From Conus ventricosus (Eukaryota > Mollusca > Gastropoda > Neogastropoda > Conidae), in assembly GCA_018398815.1 (NCBI GenBank), contig CM031604.1, positions 51,902,365 to 51,966,364 on the forward strand: 64,000 nucleotides of DNA, in the 5' to 3' direction. The notes under the pieces were generated by a model that searched no databases, was not told where the DNA came from, and saw nothing but the letters and a program-made list of their open reading frames with translations. Both the position numbers and the translations under genes were made by a program. This document shows positions 11,007 through 24,400 of the stretch, one piece after another (position 1 is the first letter of the stretch; the number at the start of each line of letters is the position of its first letter).

Positions 11007-14000
11007 CTGTTATAAAAAAAAGACAGAGAAAGAATGGATGGAGGGACAAGTGACAGTTAATATGAAGTAACTGAAAAGCAAAACTTGCAGAAATATTATG
11101 AAAAATATATGATTCAATCGACCCATAAATGTCGCCTTATCATCAATACTGCTTTAGAAATGTGTACAAACGTACACAAACCACCTGATGAGCAACTAGT
11201 GCCGAGACCATCACAGGCATATACTGCTAATGGAAAATGATGACTGTCCTTGCCCTATTTGGATTTAAACCAAAGATCTCTTGTTTGTGAGTGGTCTACT
11301 AGGTCATCACTTTATGCGATTCTAAACAAAAACAGCGTTGAAATCAACTTAAACCAAAAAGCACACCAATCAGGTTAGAAAAGGCCATTTGAAACAAAGT
11401 TCAACTATAAAAAAAAAAAGATAGGGATTTAAAAAAACAAAATCTCACAGTGTCCAGACATTTTGTCTTTATTTCATTTGATTAATTCCATATATTACTT
11501 ATTTCATAAAATGTAAATGTTAGCTTTTGAGCAGTGCTCTCATCCCACATCCCTATCTTATTCTTCCCCACCAAAAACTAACTGATTGCCAATCTTGTTA
11601 TTCAAACTATTCTTTCCTACAGCCATCCCCATCCATTTAGAGCTATGAGCTACTTTTTTCAAGCAATAACAGCTGTCCTCTTTTCAGCTGATTTTCTTTA
11701 TTTCCAGCTGATTGCCTTCTTTTCCTCGACTGAGATTTCTTTTTTGTTGTTGTTGCTGGAAATGTTTGGAACACCTCTCCTATATATATATATATATATT
11801 TTTTTTTTTTAACAATAGGAAATCTGAATAAAAACTTGTTGAAAATACAGTTGAAAGCACAACATCTGTTATTCTGCAACGGGAAGCAGGTGCTCTTGTA
11901 GGCTGCCTGTTGTGTTTCCCTGCAGGTCAGATCTTCCACTCCTCTCCACTACAGTTATTACAAGTTTTTCCCTTTTTTGTATCTTCAGGAAGTTTATTCT
12001 TTTTCTTTTCCCAAGAAGAAATTTGTTCATCATCTGTGCAATAGATTCTTTCATTTGTAAAAAGCTGTGGAACACACTCTTTCTTTTATTCTTAAAAGGG
12101 TTTTCGCTACAGATCATAACATTACCATTGCCGTAGGCCCAGTCATCTCCCAGGCGGTGTCGCACTTTCTGGTAGATGGCAGACATGGTCTTCATGTTGG
12201 ACTTTCTCCACTGGCGGCCCAGGTACTTGGTCTGCAGCTTGAGCAGCTTCAGCACATACAGCTGCAGCATGGCCTGACGCACCTTCAGTGCCCGCTTCAG
12301 GATTGGCGCCGACTTGAACACCACCAGCATCTGATGGCACACAGCCAATAGCATGTCCATCTTACTGCATACATTACACTCTTCACTGCATGATGGTTCA
12401 TTCACATAACTTTTATTACATACTAAATATATTACACTCTTCAATACATAATGGTCCATTATAATTGCATGTATCAATACATAACCCTCATATTAATAAA
12501 GTTTTGATGAGAATTGTGTTCCTCTAAAAAAAAAAAAAAAGACAAATCTCTCAATGTACATCTTACTGTAAAGTTTCTTGTTGGTGTCCCTCAAACTGCT
12601 ACTGTATTTTGTTTCCATTTGTCATCATTCTACATTCTGTAATTCACATTTCACAGTCCTTGAGTCTTGTTTCACAGGCAGATAGTATTTTTAGCACCTG
12701 TAATGACTAAAGCATTTCTATTATATATCTTGTTGCTACATACCCCTCCTTGTGGAATATGACTACCCTCGATAGGGCAAGTGCACCGACACATCATCTT
12801 CGTTTAAATTGTCCCCTCTCTCTTACTTGCCTGTTTATCTGATGAATCAAGCAGATGACTTGCCCTTGTAGGTTCTTTTTTTTAGTATGATGTGCAAGAT
12901 AAACACAAAATAACACAGAGTTAAAAAAAAAAAAGCCATTTGCATGTTTTAAAAAAAAAAGAAAGAGCGAAAGAGAGAGAGAGAGAGAAAGAAACCTCAT
13001 AACCAACAAAGGGAAAGAAGGCAATACGGAGAAAATGGAAATTCTGGAACAATGACGAATTGTGTGTGTCCATTTTTTCTTTTCGTTTGATTTGATTGAA
13101 TAATTATTGAACTATGACAAATTGTGTGTCCACTTTTTTGTTTGTTTGGTTTGATTGAAAATGAAAGAATTAAAGAATATGATGCAACACTCAATACATG
13201 TTTCTTCTTGTCTTGTTTATCCCTCCATTTTTACAGCTATACTGAAAAATCACAGTGTGAATAATGGAAAGTTGAATGAGACAAGAACTCTGTAATTAAA
13301 ACTTTTAAAATGGTACTTGTGTTACTGGGAGTGGTTGGACCTATATGTCTTTTCTTCACCGTATAGAATTCAGCATTATCTACCCAGCCCTGCGTGTATA
13401 GATGTGCATAGACAAAAACTGACAAAAAATGGCAGCCCGTCACAACACAGTATATGCAGGGATCTGCAACTACTTTCACATCACTGAGTCTGCTGACTCA
13501 AACAGGTAATTGTAACCATGAGAACCACATTTTGAATGCATGGTCAATCATCTTGAAGAACACGATTTTCTTTGATTATGTGGGCAGTACCTAAATCCAT
13601 CAGTTAATTGCCTTTGTCTTTCTACTCAGCTGCACCCAAACTGGGTTTGGCAAACTGGATCTGGCCCACAGTTTTGTCGATAAATGAAAGAAAAACCCAC
13701 TTTGAAATTAAAAATTTTTCCTCTCTTCCATGAACTGATGATGAACATTGTGTCAGGCACAATTTCTTCTATCCTCTTTTGCAGTCACAACATACACGAT
13801 GATGATGAACAAAATGTCTTGTTGGCCAGAGGTCCATTAGAAGAAGCTGGGTCCCAGACCAATAATCTGAATGAAGTCAAGCTGATCCAGCAGCAGACTG
13901 TCAAGATCCATGTTGGAAGACTGAAGTCTGAATACAATCAGGTCGCTCTGGTAGCAGCTTGTTGGACTATATGATTGCAGACAGAAGTGTGTACTGTCAT

Positions 14001-17000
14001 CAAATTAATCTAGAGACTGTCTGGTCACAGGCAGAAGAATGATACAATGAGGGACCTTATCTCTGGGACAACAACTGGCTGTGAGTCAGAAGTTGTTCTT
14101 TCCAAAGGCCATCTTCAGAGCCACTGGGCAACCTGTCATGCTGTGTGTTGACCACTTGTCTCATGTCATGCTGTGTGTTGACGAACTTGTCTCGTGTCCT
14201 CATGCTGTGTTGACCAACTTGTCTCATGTCCTCATGCTGTGTGTTGACCAACTTGTCTCCTGTCATGCTGTGTGTTGACCAACTTGTCTCATGTCCTCGA
14301 GTTCTGTGTTGACCAACTTGTCTCGTCCTCATGCTGTGTGTTGACCAACTTGTCTCATGTCCTCATGCTGTGTTGACCAACTTGTCTCATGTCCTCATGC
14401 TGTGTGTTGACCAACTTGTCTCATGTCCTCATGCTGTGTGTTGACCAACTTGTCTCATGTCCTCATGCTGTGTGTTGACCAACTTGTCTCATGTCATGCT
14501 GTGTGTTGACCAACTTGTCTCATGTCCTCATGCTGTGTTGACCAACTTGTCTCATGTCCTCATGCTGTGTTGACCAACTTGTCTCGTCCTCATGCTGTGT
14601 GTTGACCAACTTGTCTCATGTCCTCATGCTGTGTGTTGACCAACTTGTCTCATGTCATGCTGTGTGTTGACCAACTTGTCTCATGTCATGCTGTGTGTTG
14701 ACCAACTTGTCTCATGTCCTCAAGCTGTGTGTTGACCAACTTGTCTCATGTCCTCATGCTGTGTGTTGACCAACTTGTCTCATGTCCTCATGCTGTGTGT
14801 TGACCAACTTGTCTCATGTCCTCAAGCTGTGTGTTGACCAACTTGTCTCATGTCCTCATGCTGTGTGTTGACCAACTTGTCTCATGTCCTCATGCTGTGT
14901 GTTGACCAACTTGTCTCATGTCCTCATGCTGTGTGTTGACCAACTTGTCTCATGTCCTCATGCTGTGTGTTGACCAACTTGTCTCATGTCATGCTGTGTT
15001 GACCAACTTGTCTCATGTCCTCATGCTGTGTGTTGACCAACTTGTCTCATGTCCTCAAGCTGTGTGTTGACCAACTTGTCTCATGTCCTCATGCTGTGTG
15101 TTGACCAACTTGTCTCATGTCCTCATGCTGTGTGTTGACCAACTTGTCTCATGTCCTCAAGCTGTGTGTTGACCAACTTGTCTCATGTCCTCATGCTGTG
15201 TGTTGACCAACTTGTCTCATGTCCTCATGCTGTGTGTTGACCAACTTGTCTCATGTCCTCATGCTGTGTGTTGACCAACTTGTCTCACAAGTCCCATGAC
15301 TCCATGATGGTCATCATTATGCCGCCGAGTCAAATCTCTGCAGCAACTCGCAGTAGACACCAGTCTCCTGCCTCTAACAAAGCACTTCACCTAGCTCAGG
15401 TGGGCCCTCAACCATGTGTGCCATTTGCAGATGGTAAAATAGCCTCCAGCTATACCACCCCAGGCCACCAGGAGCAGCAGACCCATCAGTTGCCATTCAC
15501 ATTGGAAGTAAATCTGCACCGTACTGTCCTGCCCAGCTGCCTCTTTGCTCAATGACCCTCTGTGTCTTAACTCCACCCTACCCTTGGGACCTCGGTGAGC
15601 TCTACCACATTGCTACGGTGCCTTGTCCTTAGGATTCCAATCAGCAACCATAATGCTAAAGTGGAGCAAGTCAAAACACTTGCATCCCTCAAGCCCTTTT
15701 CTATACAACCATTCTTTTCACTGCTGATGACAAATGATTCAGCATGTCAGGATGCTGAACAGAAAACCCAGTTCGGTCATCAACTGCTACTGACCATGGT
15801 GCGTGAGTGTTTCCACTTGGTCAGCTTGTTCAGGATCCTCAGCAAGTTGATGCAGGAGAAGATGTTGCGCCAGCAGTAGCTGGCTCCATCCCCACTCTCC
15901 TGTTGTTTGGGGAATGAGAGACCACACCATTCATATCAATCAATCCATGTGTCCTACCAAACAGCATTATGTGTAAATTAACATAAAGAATATTCATTTG
16001 AAAATCTGTCATCAATGTAATCATCAAATAAAAAAAAAAGAAAGAAAAGATAATACAGACCAAGGAACAAAGATCTATCGCACAGGTATCCGTATTTTTT
16101 TCATTCACACCAATAAGCAACTTCACCTGTTCCCATTTATGTATGTGTTCAAACTTGTAACATATTTCAGTGGTCACAAGAGGTAAAAATAAACACACAT
16201 ACAAATAAAACCAAGACTGAAAGATGCCCGATATAAAATTTGTACTGATTAATCTTCTAAACAAGGCTTACTGGAAACTTTGCCCAATATAAAATAGTGT
16301 ATCAATTACTATACAGTAATATCTTACATTAAAATATTATTCAAAAATCAATCAAAACCTGACAAGGCTTACTGGAAACTTTCCCCAATATAAAATAGTA
16401 TCAATCACTATACAGGCATGAAAGTGACCAGCAGTAAGAAAGGCTGAAAAATCGGCGGTGGTCTGGGGGCCACCGTAGGCCCCCAGTGGGGCCCAGGGGC
16501 AACGCCCCGGCGGGGGTCAGGGGGCAGAGCCCCTGAAGCTGAAGCTTTTTTATGAAATAAAAGGCCTAAAACTGCAAATAAACCCCTATTTCAGCGCTGT
16601 TAAGAAGGGCAAATAAGCCACATTTTCATGTTTTCAGTAATGAAAATAATACTTCAAAAGATCATATAATAATATACTTTTATATGTGCATACTGACTCA
16701 TTCACTCACATTATTTTGTGTTATTTTATTTTTACTTTTTAACATGCGCGCTGGTGACCTACTCGTTTTTGAGTGAACCAGTATTTTAGGAAGAAGAAGA
16801 AGAAAACAATGAGGCAGCCTTCGTCACAACATTGATTCAGTCGGTCAATCTTTCCACATGGAACACAAAATGCAGTGCCTTTTTCGTCTAATTTGCGAAA
16901 CACATCGCCAACTCGAACATCGTCCACTTCCTGGTCTAGCCAGTCCCACCTCCAATCGTTTCTCATCCCTTTTTTTTCTGGCGTGAAATCGCGACGCGCT

Positions 17001-18592
17001 TGACAAACTTCGGCAATTTAACGATGTCCAACGTTCGACAGGCGCGAAAAGACCGGATGTTGATTGACGGCGGAAGTGACCGGTTGACTCTTTTGAGAAT
17101 AACAAATTGTCCAAATGGGAATAGCATCGAACGAGTTTATTTTAGGATTTTTCTTTTCTATTTTTTTTGTTTTTTGGGCGGCACATTTTTTGGGCGGGCG
17201 GCGCAGATGAAAAAATGGGCGGAAAATCCGCCTTAGGCGGACGAATTTCATGCCTGCTATATAATAACATCTTACATTAAAAGATTATTTCAAAACGAAT
17301 CAAAACCTGAAAACTCACAATATTTTCTGCTGTTAACTCTGGCTGGTCCCCAATCACACATTTAGGAAACTCAAGAGCAGGAACTCTGAAACAGAAAACA
17401 ATTGCTACACAACAACTGGATGGAAAAGGTCAGAAATCCATCTGAAGTTCTACTAAACGAGGTGGAGAGACAGAGTGTAAAACACACACAAGCATGCACT
17501 CTGTCTTTGTGTCCATGCATGAACACACATGCATGCTCACATACCTTAGTTTTCAAGCACTCAAATACAAGTTAACCTGTACTATCTTTCTTTAAAATAA
17601 CTTTTCATTCATTTAATTATAATCATATTTTGGTGGTTATATACAGAATGATGAGCCATAAGTGGTTGAAACACAGCTGCAAAAGAATATGAACTTTTCA
17701 ATGCAGCAACCTACCCATTCTTTGCACTGACATAGGACAGGATGTTCTGGTTGAAGAACTTCAGTACCAAAGGTATACAGTTCGCAAAAACCAGGTGCTG
17801 GCTGGTAAACTCGAACTGAGACAAAAACAAACACACAAAGTGTTTAATACAATCAAGTAAATATCCTACATAGAAACTTTTACACAAGGTATAAAAAACA
17901 CATTCGAGTATGCATCCTCAAGAGGAAATTTAATACTTTGGGAGCAAACAGAATGAAAGTGATTAAACTCTACAAAAATAAAAGCAGTCACAAAGCACCC
18001 ATCTTCCTGTTTACATCATAAACTTTTGTCTATTCTATTTGGAGACAAATTCATTATGTGTTCCAAATAACTTAATAAATGGGTGTAAGAATAAAAAGAA
18101 TTTAAAAAAAAAGGAAATCAAACGTTCTGCACATGAAAACAGTCTAACTGCTTCCCTCACCAACCTATATCAACATATGATCCTATTTCTGACAGTCCAA
18201 ACTAAAGCAGCAACAAAAATGATTAGAAGATTTTGATTCAACAATGGCTCATCTATGTAGTGTTGTTTTCAAAAAGCATCATTATGGTGAAATTACTGTC
18301 TGAAATGATTAACCAAATGACTCATAATCTGGAGGAAAGACTGCACCTGTTTCCATAAACAATAGCAAAACAGCACATAGAAACAAAGCCGACAATTCTG
18401 TTTCTCTTGTCCACTCACCTGGTAGATGTGGTTGAGCTTGAAATGCTTCAACAGCAGCAGCAGCAGGCCAGAAATGGCTTTGACGATGATCTCTTTGTGC
18501 CGATTGACATCAATGCCCAGCTTCATCGACTGCAGTACTGTGGTCCTGCACTCAGTGTCCATCAAGTGGCTTTAATGGTAAGTCTGCTTTAA

Positions 18593-18629
<37 letters not shown>

Positions 18630-18711
18630 GATAGATAGATAGATAATTCATTAATCTAAGAACAATATTCCAGAAGTATTAACAACTACTTCACTACTTT
18701 GGTGTTTCACA

Positions 18712-18766
<55 letters not shown>

Positions 18767-18834
18767 TCTATATATATATATATATATATAGATAGATAGA
18801 TAGATAGATATAGCATAAGTTTAATTTTATTAAT

Positions 18835-18884
<50 letters not shown>

Positions 18885-21432
18885 GTAAAATTCATTAAGC
18901 TGAGCAACAGCAATATCCCATAAGTATTAACAACTACTTCACTACTTTGGTGTTTTACAAGAGATATATATATATATATATATATAATTCATTAATCTGG
19001 GCAACAACAATATTCCAGAAGTATTAACAACTACTTCACTACTTTGGTGTTTCACGTCACCTACAAACATGGACACACATCGAAAATTAAGCATAAAAAA
19101 AGCATAAAAAGTTGAAATTTATGCTAAAGACAGACCTGGTTACCCCTCAGAAATTCTATGTGTAGGTTTTGGGTCAAAAATGTGTACAATTGTGTGTAAA
19201 ATGTGTAAGCTTTTGCAGCGCAAAGTAGCTGCGTAGGAAACAATACTGAATGCATTCCAGACATTAGAAACACTGAAAATTTATTATTATAAAAGATGTA
19301 TTTTCATGAAATGCATTAAATTGGCTTCTTTAACAATCAATGATTGTCAAACTAATCCAAGTTCCTTGCCAGTATCCTCTGATGGGCAAAAGCCTTTGCT
19401 CAGGAAATTAACAAGAACATTAACTGATGTGATTTTTCTTTTATAACACTTTAAAATAACTCTCTCTTCACTTTTTACTGTACTGATGGACATAACTGGA
19501 AAAAAAATCTTGAAGTAATCTATTTCTTTCATATGCTACTATGGGCACTTTTTCACTGTTGATAAGCTAACCAGTCTTTCTGAAGAACATAACAATTATG
19601 ATGTGAACTTTATTTCAGACTTTGGTGATTCCAGCTCCTACCTTTAAATTGTCAGCTGAAAGGCCATGAACTGCATCTATTAAAGAACAGTCAGCCTTCT
19701 TCAGGATCTGCATATTGACGATTTTCTATTTTTACTTCCCCAGATATTTTACTGTTACCTGGGCCTGAATTTGGCCATTGCTTTTAACTTCTTGAATATC
19801 GAGTGCGACCCCTTGTTGCCAAATTTGCTCCAGGGGCCAACAGTCTGAGCTGAGTCGCACTATTTTATGTTATTTTATTTTACTTTTTATGTGCGCGCTG
19901 GTGACCTACTCGTTTTTGAGTGAACCAGTATTTTAGGAAGAAGAAGACTTTGAAGAATTTCACTGTACAGTGTGCTCCTTTGGGGCCGGGGGTGGGAGGG
20001 GGGGATTTTGGAGCTTTTTGTCCCTCTCCGCGAGTAGTCTGATGTTCCAGTCTCTCATCAGAAGTGCCTGCAGAACTCGACTTCACAAAAAAAGCTTTGA
20101 ATGTTCATTGCCTACCGTTTTCCAGAATCACTGTTTCCCTTGTGGCTTTTGCTACCGATGTGCCGCTGAATGTCAAAGCGACCACTGTAGCAATCGCGAT
20201 TTGACAGTTACACGTGGTGCTGTGTGCGAACGTATCGCCCTTCTTTGATGCAGTAATGAACTTGAAAATAGTATGATACGCTGGTTTGTACTTCTGTTCA
20301 TATTTCTTTTTCTTTTGGATCACAGCTTCTACCAATGAATCTGAATTTTCATTGTCTGTTTCATGCGCGCGAGTTGAAGCTGAGTTAGAAGCAATGTTGA
20401 TGCATTCATAGAGGCAGGAAGTACGCATGCGCCATCGGAACTTTTAAAAGTTGGACCAGACTCTTGGACTCGGCCGGATTACGTGTTCAGCGCATTTTCG
20501 TAAGCTCGTTCATCAAAATTTCGTACAATTTGGTTTTGAAACGTACAATCGTATAGCTGTATTAAATTTCGTGAGATTATACGCAAAAATCGTAGAGTGC
20601 ACAGGTCTGTAAAGATATTTAACAAACAAAAACATGAACTACAGGAGTTCTAAGGAGAATGCCAGCCTCCCTAAATTTCCAACAGAAAATCAGGGGAACA
20701 CAATTATTAATAAGAGTGAACTTAAAGAGTTCCTTTTGTGTACTTTCTTTTCAAACAGGATGTGACATAAATGAAATGTAACGTTTTAACATTCCCTCAA
20801 ACTTTTTCTGCAGTAATAGTTATCAATTCATTACAGTGAGTTCACTTTGCAGGTTCATTGGAAAATACTGTAAGAAGGTGGATGGCGTAAGAAAGGGGCT
20901 GACTGACTCTTGACTGAAAGCACTCCTTGCTCCATGTGTTTCAGCTGACAAATGTGGGGTCTAATAAGAAAATGCATATTCTGTATGTCAGAGGTGGGAA
21001 TGAGAAAAAGTGAAAAAGGAGGAAAATTTTTGCGGGGGTCTGGGGGCCGCTGAAGGCCCCCAGTGGGGTCCAGGGGCAATGCCCCTGGTGGGGGTCTGGG
21101 GGCGAAGCCCCCTGAAGCTGAAGGATTTTTGTCATTTAACATTGAAAAAATCATAATAAAACAGTAACAAAACAATGCCATTAACCAGACTGCGCACACA
21201 CCTCCCGTCACGATAATGCCATAAACCTTGGAGACAGCGACGTATCCCACAGATACAGAACCAGTTTAATAACTATACAATTCTTAATAAAATCATCTTT
21301 TTTTTATTAGTTATTCTCATTATCAACATACTAGCCATAAGCCCTAAATTATTTCCCTTTTTTATGACACAAAGGGACAAGTCAATTCATAAATGAGAAA
21401 TCAAACACCACAAACAATCTAAATCTGCATGG

Positions 21433-21489
<57 letters not shown>

Positions 21490-24400
21490 GTCACTCACCG
21501 ATGTTCCAAATGATCCAAGCGTCACATTCGTAAGGCGATCTTTCACTCTGACGCGGTGTTTATCAACAAGAAGATGGTTCTTCAGCGCTGATTTCCCCTT
21601 TGAACCATACTTAATAGTGTCGTTGCACCATGTGCACACTGCTAAGCCAGGTCGGTCAGTTTTTTTAATAGAATCCCCCAGTCGAAGTTGCACATCACGG
21701 CTGACAGAAGCTATAACGATCTTTGTGTTCACAACTTCATCCAGCCATTTCCAATTCCACTTATTTTTCACTGAGGAATCAATGGAACTTGCCAACACTT
21801 TTTCATTTTCATTTAACGTGCGAAACATTTTCGCCTGTCACCAGTCAAAAACTTATGAAAAAAGATGGCGGCGAATAAGGTCTGCGGATTATTTCCCTTT
21901 GGTTGATAGATTCGGTTAACCGCGTCGTACGTTGTTCTTGTACTTGTCTCGGGAGGGCTCATGTTAAACGGAAATGACCGAACGAATCAGTAGGTAGGTT
22001 GCTCGACGAGTCATTCGCTGACGTAGTTTCACCCCCCTCGCCCTCGCATTACGGCCATGCGAGCGTAGGATTTCGCCTAAGGCGGAAGAGCTCTGATAAA
22101 TGTTACCCCCCCCCAATTTCTCAACGGATTTGCATCGATCTAAAAAATGACCTCTGAGGCCTCCAAAAAGGCGGAATTCCGCCGAAAGGCGGAAGATTCC
22201 CACGTCTGGTATGTAGAATTGCCAACATCCTCATAACATCATTTGAGCTTTCTTCCCCTATTGAGCTTTCTTCCCCCAACACTTTATCATCCCATTTACA
22301 AAATGACCCCCGCATGCCCACACCTTTGGATGAAGCTTTGAAATTCTTAATTCTTTTTTGCCCCCCGACTAATTTCAGGATTTTGAGAATAATTTCTAAA
22401 TCATGGAGACTCCAGAAGAACTTTGGTGAGCTGGCAGCTATACACATGCCATCTTTCCAGCACGTCTGAATAAAATTAATTTGACAGTTATTGTGTGATT
22501 TTGCTGACAGTAAAACAGCCAAGCAACCAGTGAGTGTGGGGGAAAATATCGCCTACTATACCACCTACTTGACAAGATATGTAAACAAATACTGACTTTA
22601 CTGCATGGGGATCTTACTGTGTAATGTGACTTCAGTCCGATGAAATGGCCACTGTTTTGGACTCCACATTGTCTGCATCACTGAATGTGTGAGTGTGTGC
22701 ATTCACACATGCTTGCCTGCTTGTGTACAAACCGAATTCCAAGGGATTAATGACAGCATCAATCTAACACAGGACTGCTGACTCACGGCATTTCTTCTGG
22801 TAGGACATCAGACAAAATGTTGATGGATTCCGTTTTGGCTTTGGATGTTGGAGCAGCAGCCAGCAGTAACTTCAGCAAGGCAATCTGCACAAAGAAAGAT
22901 AACTCATCCCTGTAATCTGTGGAGGCAAAATTGTCACCCAAATTCAATGAATTTGTGTGTCTTGTTTTAGTACCAAGAATGGTCCATGTGCAACTGAGCA
23001 ACAGATTGAGTGTATGACATGTATGACTGAGAGAAAAATTAGTGAGAGAGAGCATGTGTATATCTTGTATTTGTGTATCTGTGTGTATCTCATGTTCAGG
23101 AAGCATGTGCTTGGATGCACATGTGTGTGTGTAGGTGCGTAAACGCATTACTATTCCTCTGTTCCTGTCATGCTAATGTAGGCACGCCTTCCTGTTTGAT
23201 TCTGGGCACTTTACAGTCTGTAAAGAGGGAACAGCCATCCGTGTGACCATCCATACTTCACCCCACATGTCCCCCCTGCTTACCATGTACTGTGGCAGGT
23301 TGGGCAGCATTGCCTGGTATAGGCATTCAGCAGGTGTCTGATCCACAGACGTTTCAGGCTACAATGAGAGACACAAACACTGCTGTAGCACAACACTCAG
23401 TAGAATACATCATACATCACAAAGAAAAAAGAAAGAAATCAAGGAAATTATGTGTGACCAATACCACAATACACTATCTCCACTTCATCATCCTGAACAT
23501 AAACAACAGAGGCAATAATGAGGAAATTTGTATGCAACCAACAGAACTAAAATACACACTTTGTGACTTTATCATCCTACATCTAAAAACAAAAACAAAA
23601 CAAAAAGACAATGAAAGAATGAGAAAACTTGTAAGCAGCCTATAACAATAAATATACACTTTACACTTTATCATTCTGCATATGTGTATAAGGCCAATAA
23701 TGACTAAAATAAAAATACAATTATTAGAAACACACACACACACAGAATCACTCATAAAATGCACACACACACACACACACACACACTCCTTTAAAGCACT
23801 CAAAATGTAACAACTACACACACTCCATTAAAGCACTCAAAATGTAACAACTATACACACACTCCTTTAAAGCACTCAAAATGTAACAACTACACACACT
23901 CCTTTAAAGCACTCAAAATGTAATAACTACATTCAGTCCAATGAAGCATGTCCAAGTGGCTGATAGGTGAAATCATATTCAGAAAGAGGACTTTTCCCCC
24001 CAAAATTCACAAAACATGGCAGCACAATCAAGGGAACTTCAAATGGTAACATAAGATAACATGAGACCCATTCCCAGGTAACATAAGACCCAGTTCCCAG
24101 GTAACATGAGACCCATTCCCAGGTAACATAAGACCCAGATCCCAGGTAACATGAGACCCATTCCCAGGTAACATAAGACCCAGATCCCATGTAACATGAG
24201 ACCCATTCCCAGGTAACATAAGACCCAGATCCCATGTAACATGAGACCCATTCCCAGGTAACAAAAGACCCAGATCCCAGGTAACATGAGACCCATTCCC
24301 GGGTAACATAAGACCCAGATCCCAGGTAACATGAGACCCATTCCCAGGTAACATAAGACCCAGATCCCAGGTAACATGAGACCCATTCCCAGGTAACATA

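Noticed and set aside
14128..15289. CRISPR-like repeat array
   Set aside because: Units are contiguous with no unique spacers, and the DNA is metazoan intron: a minisatellite.
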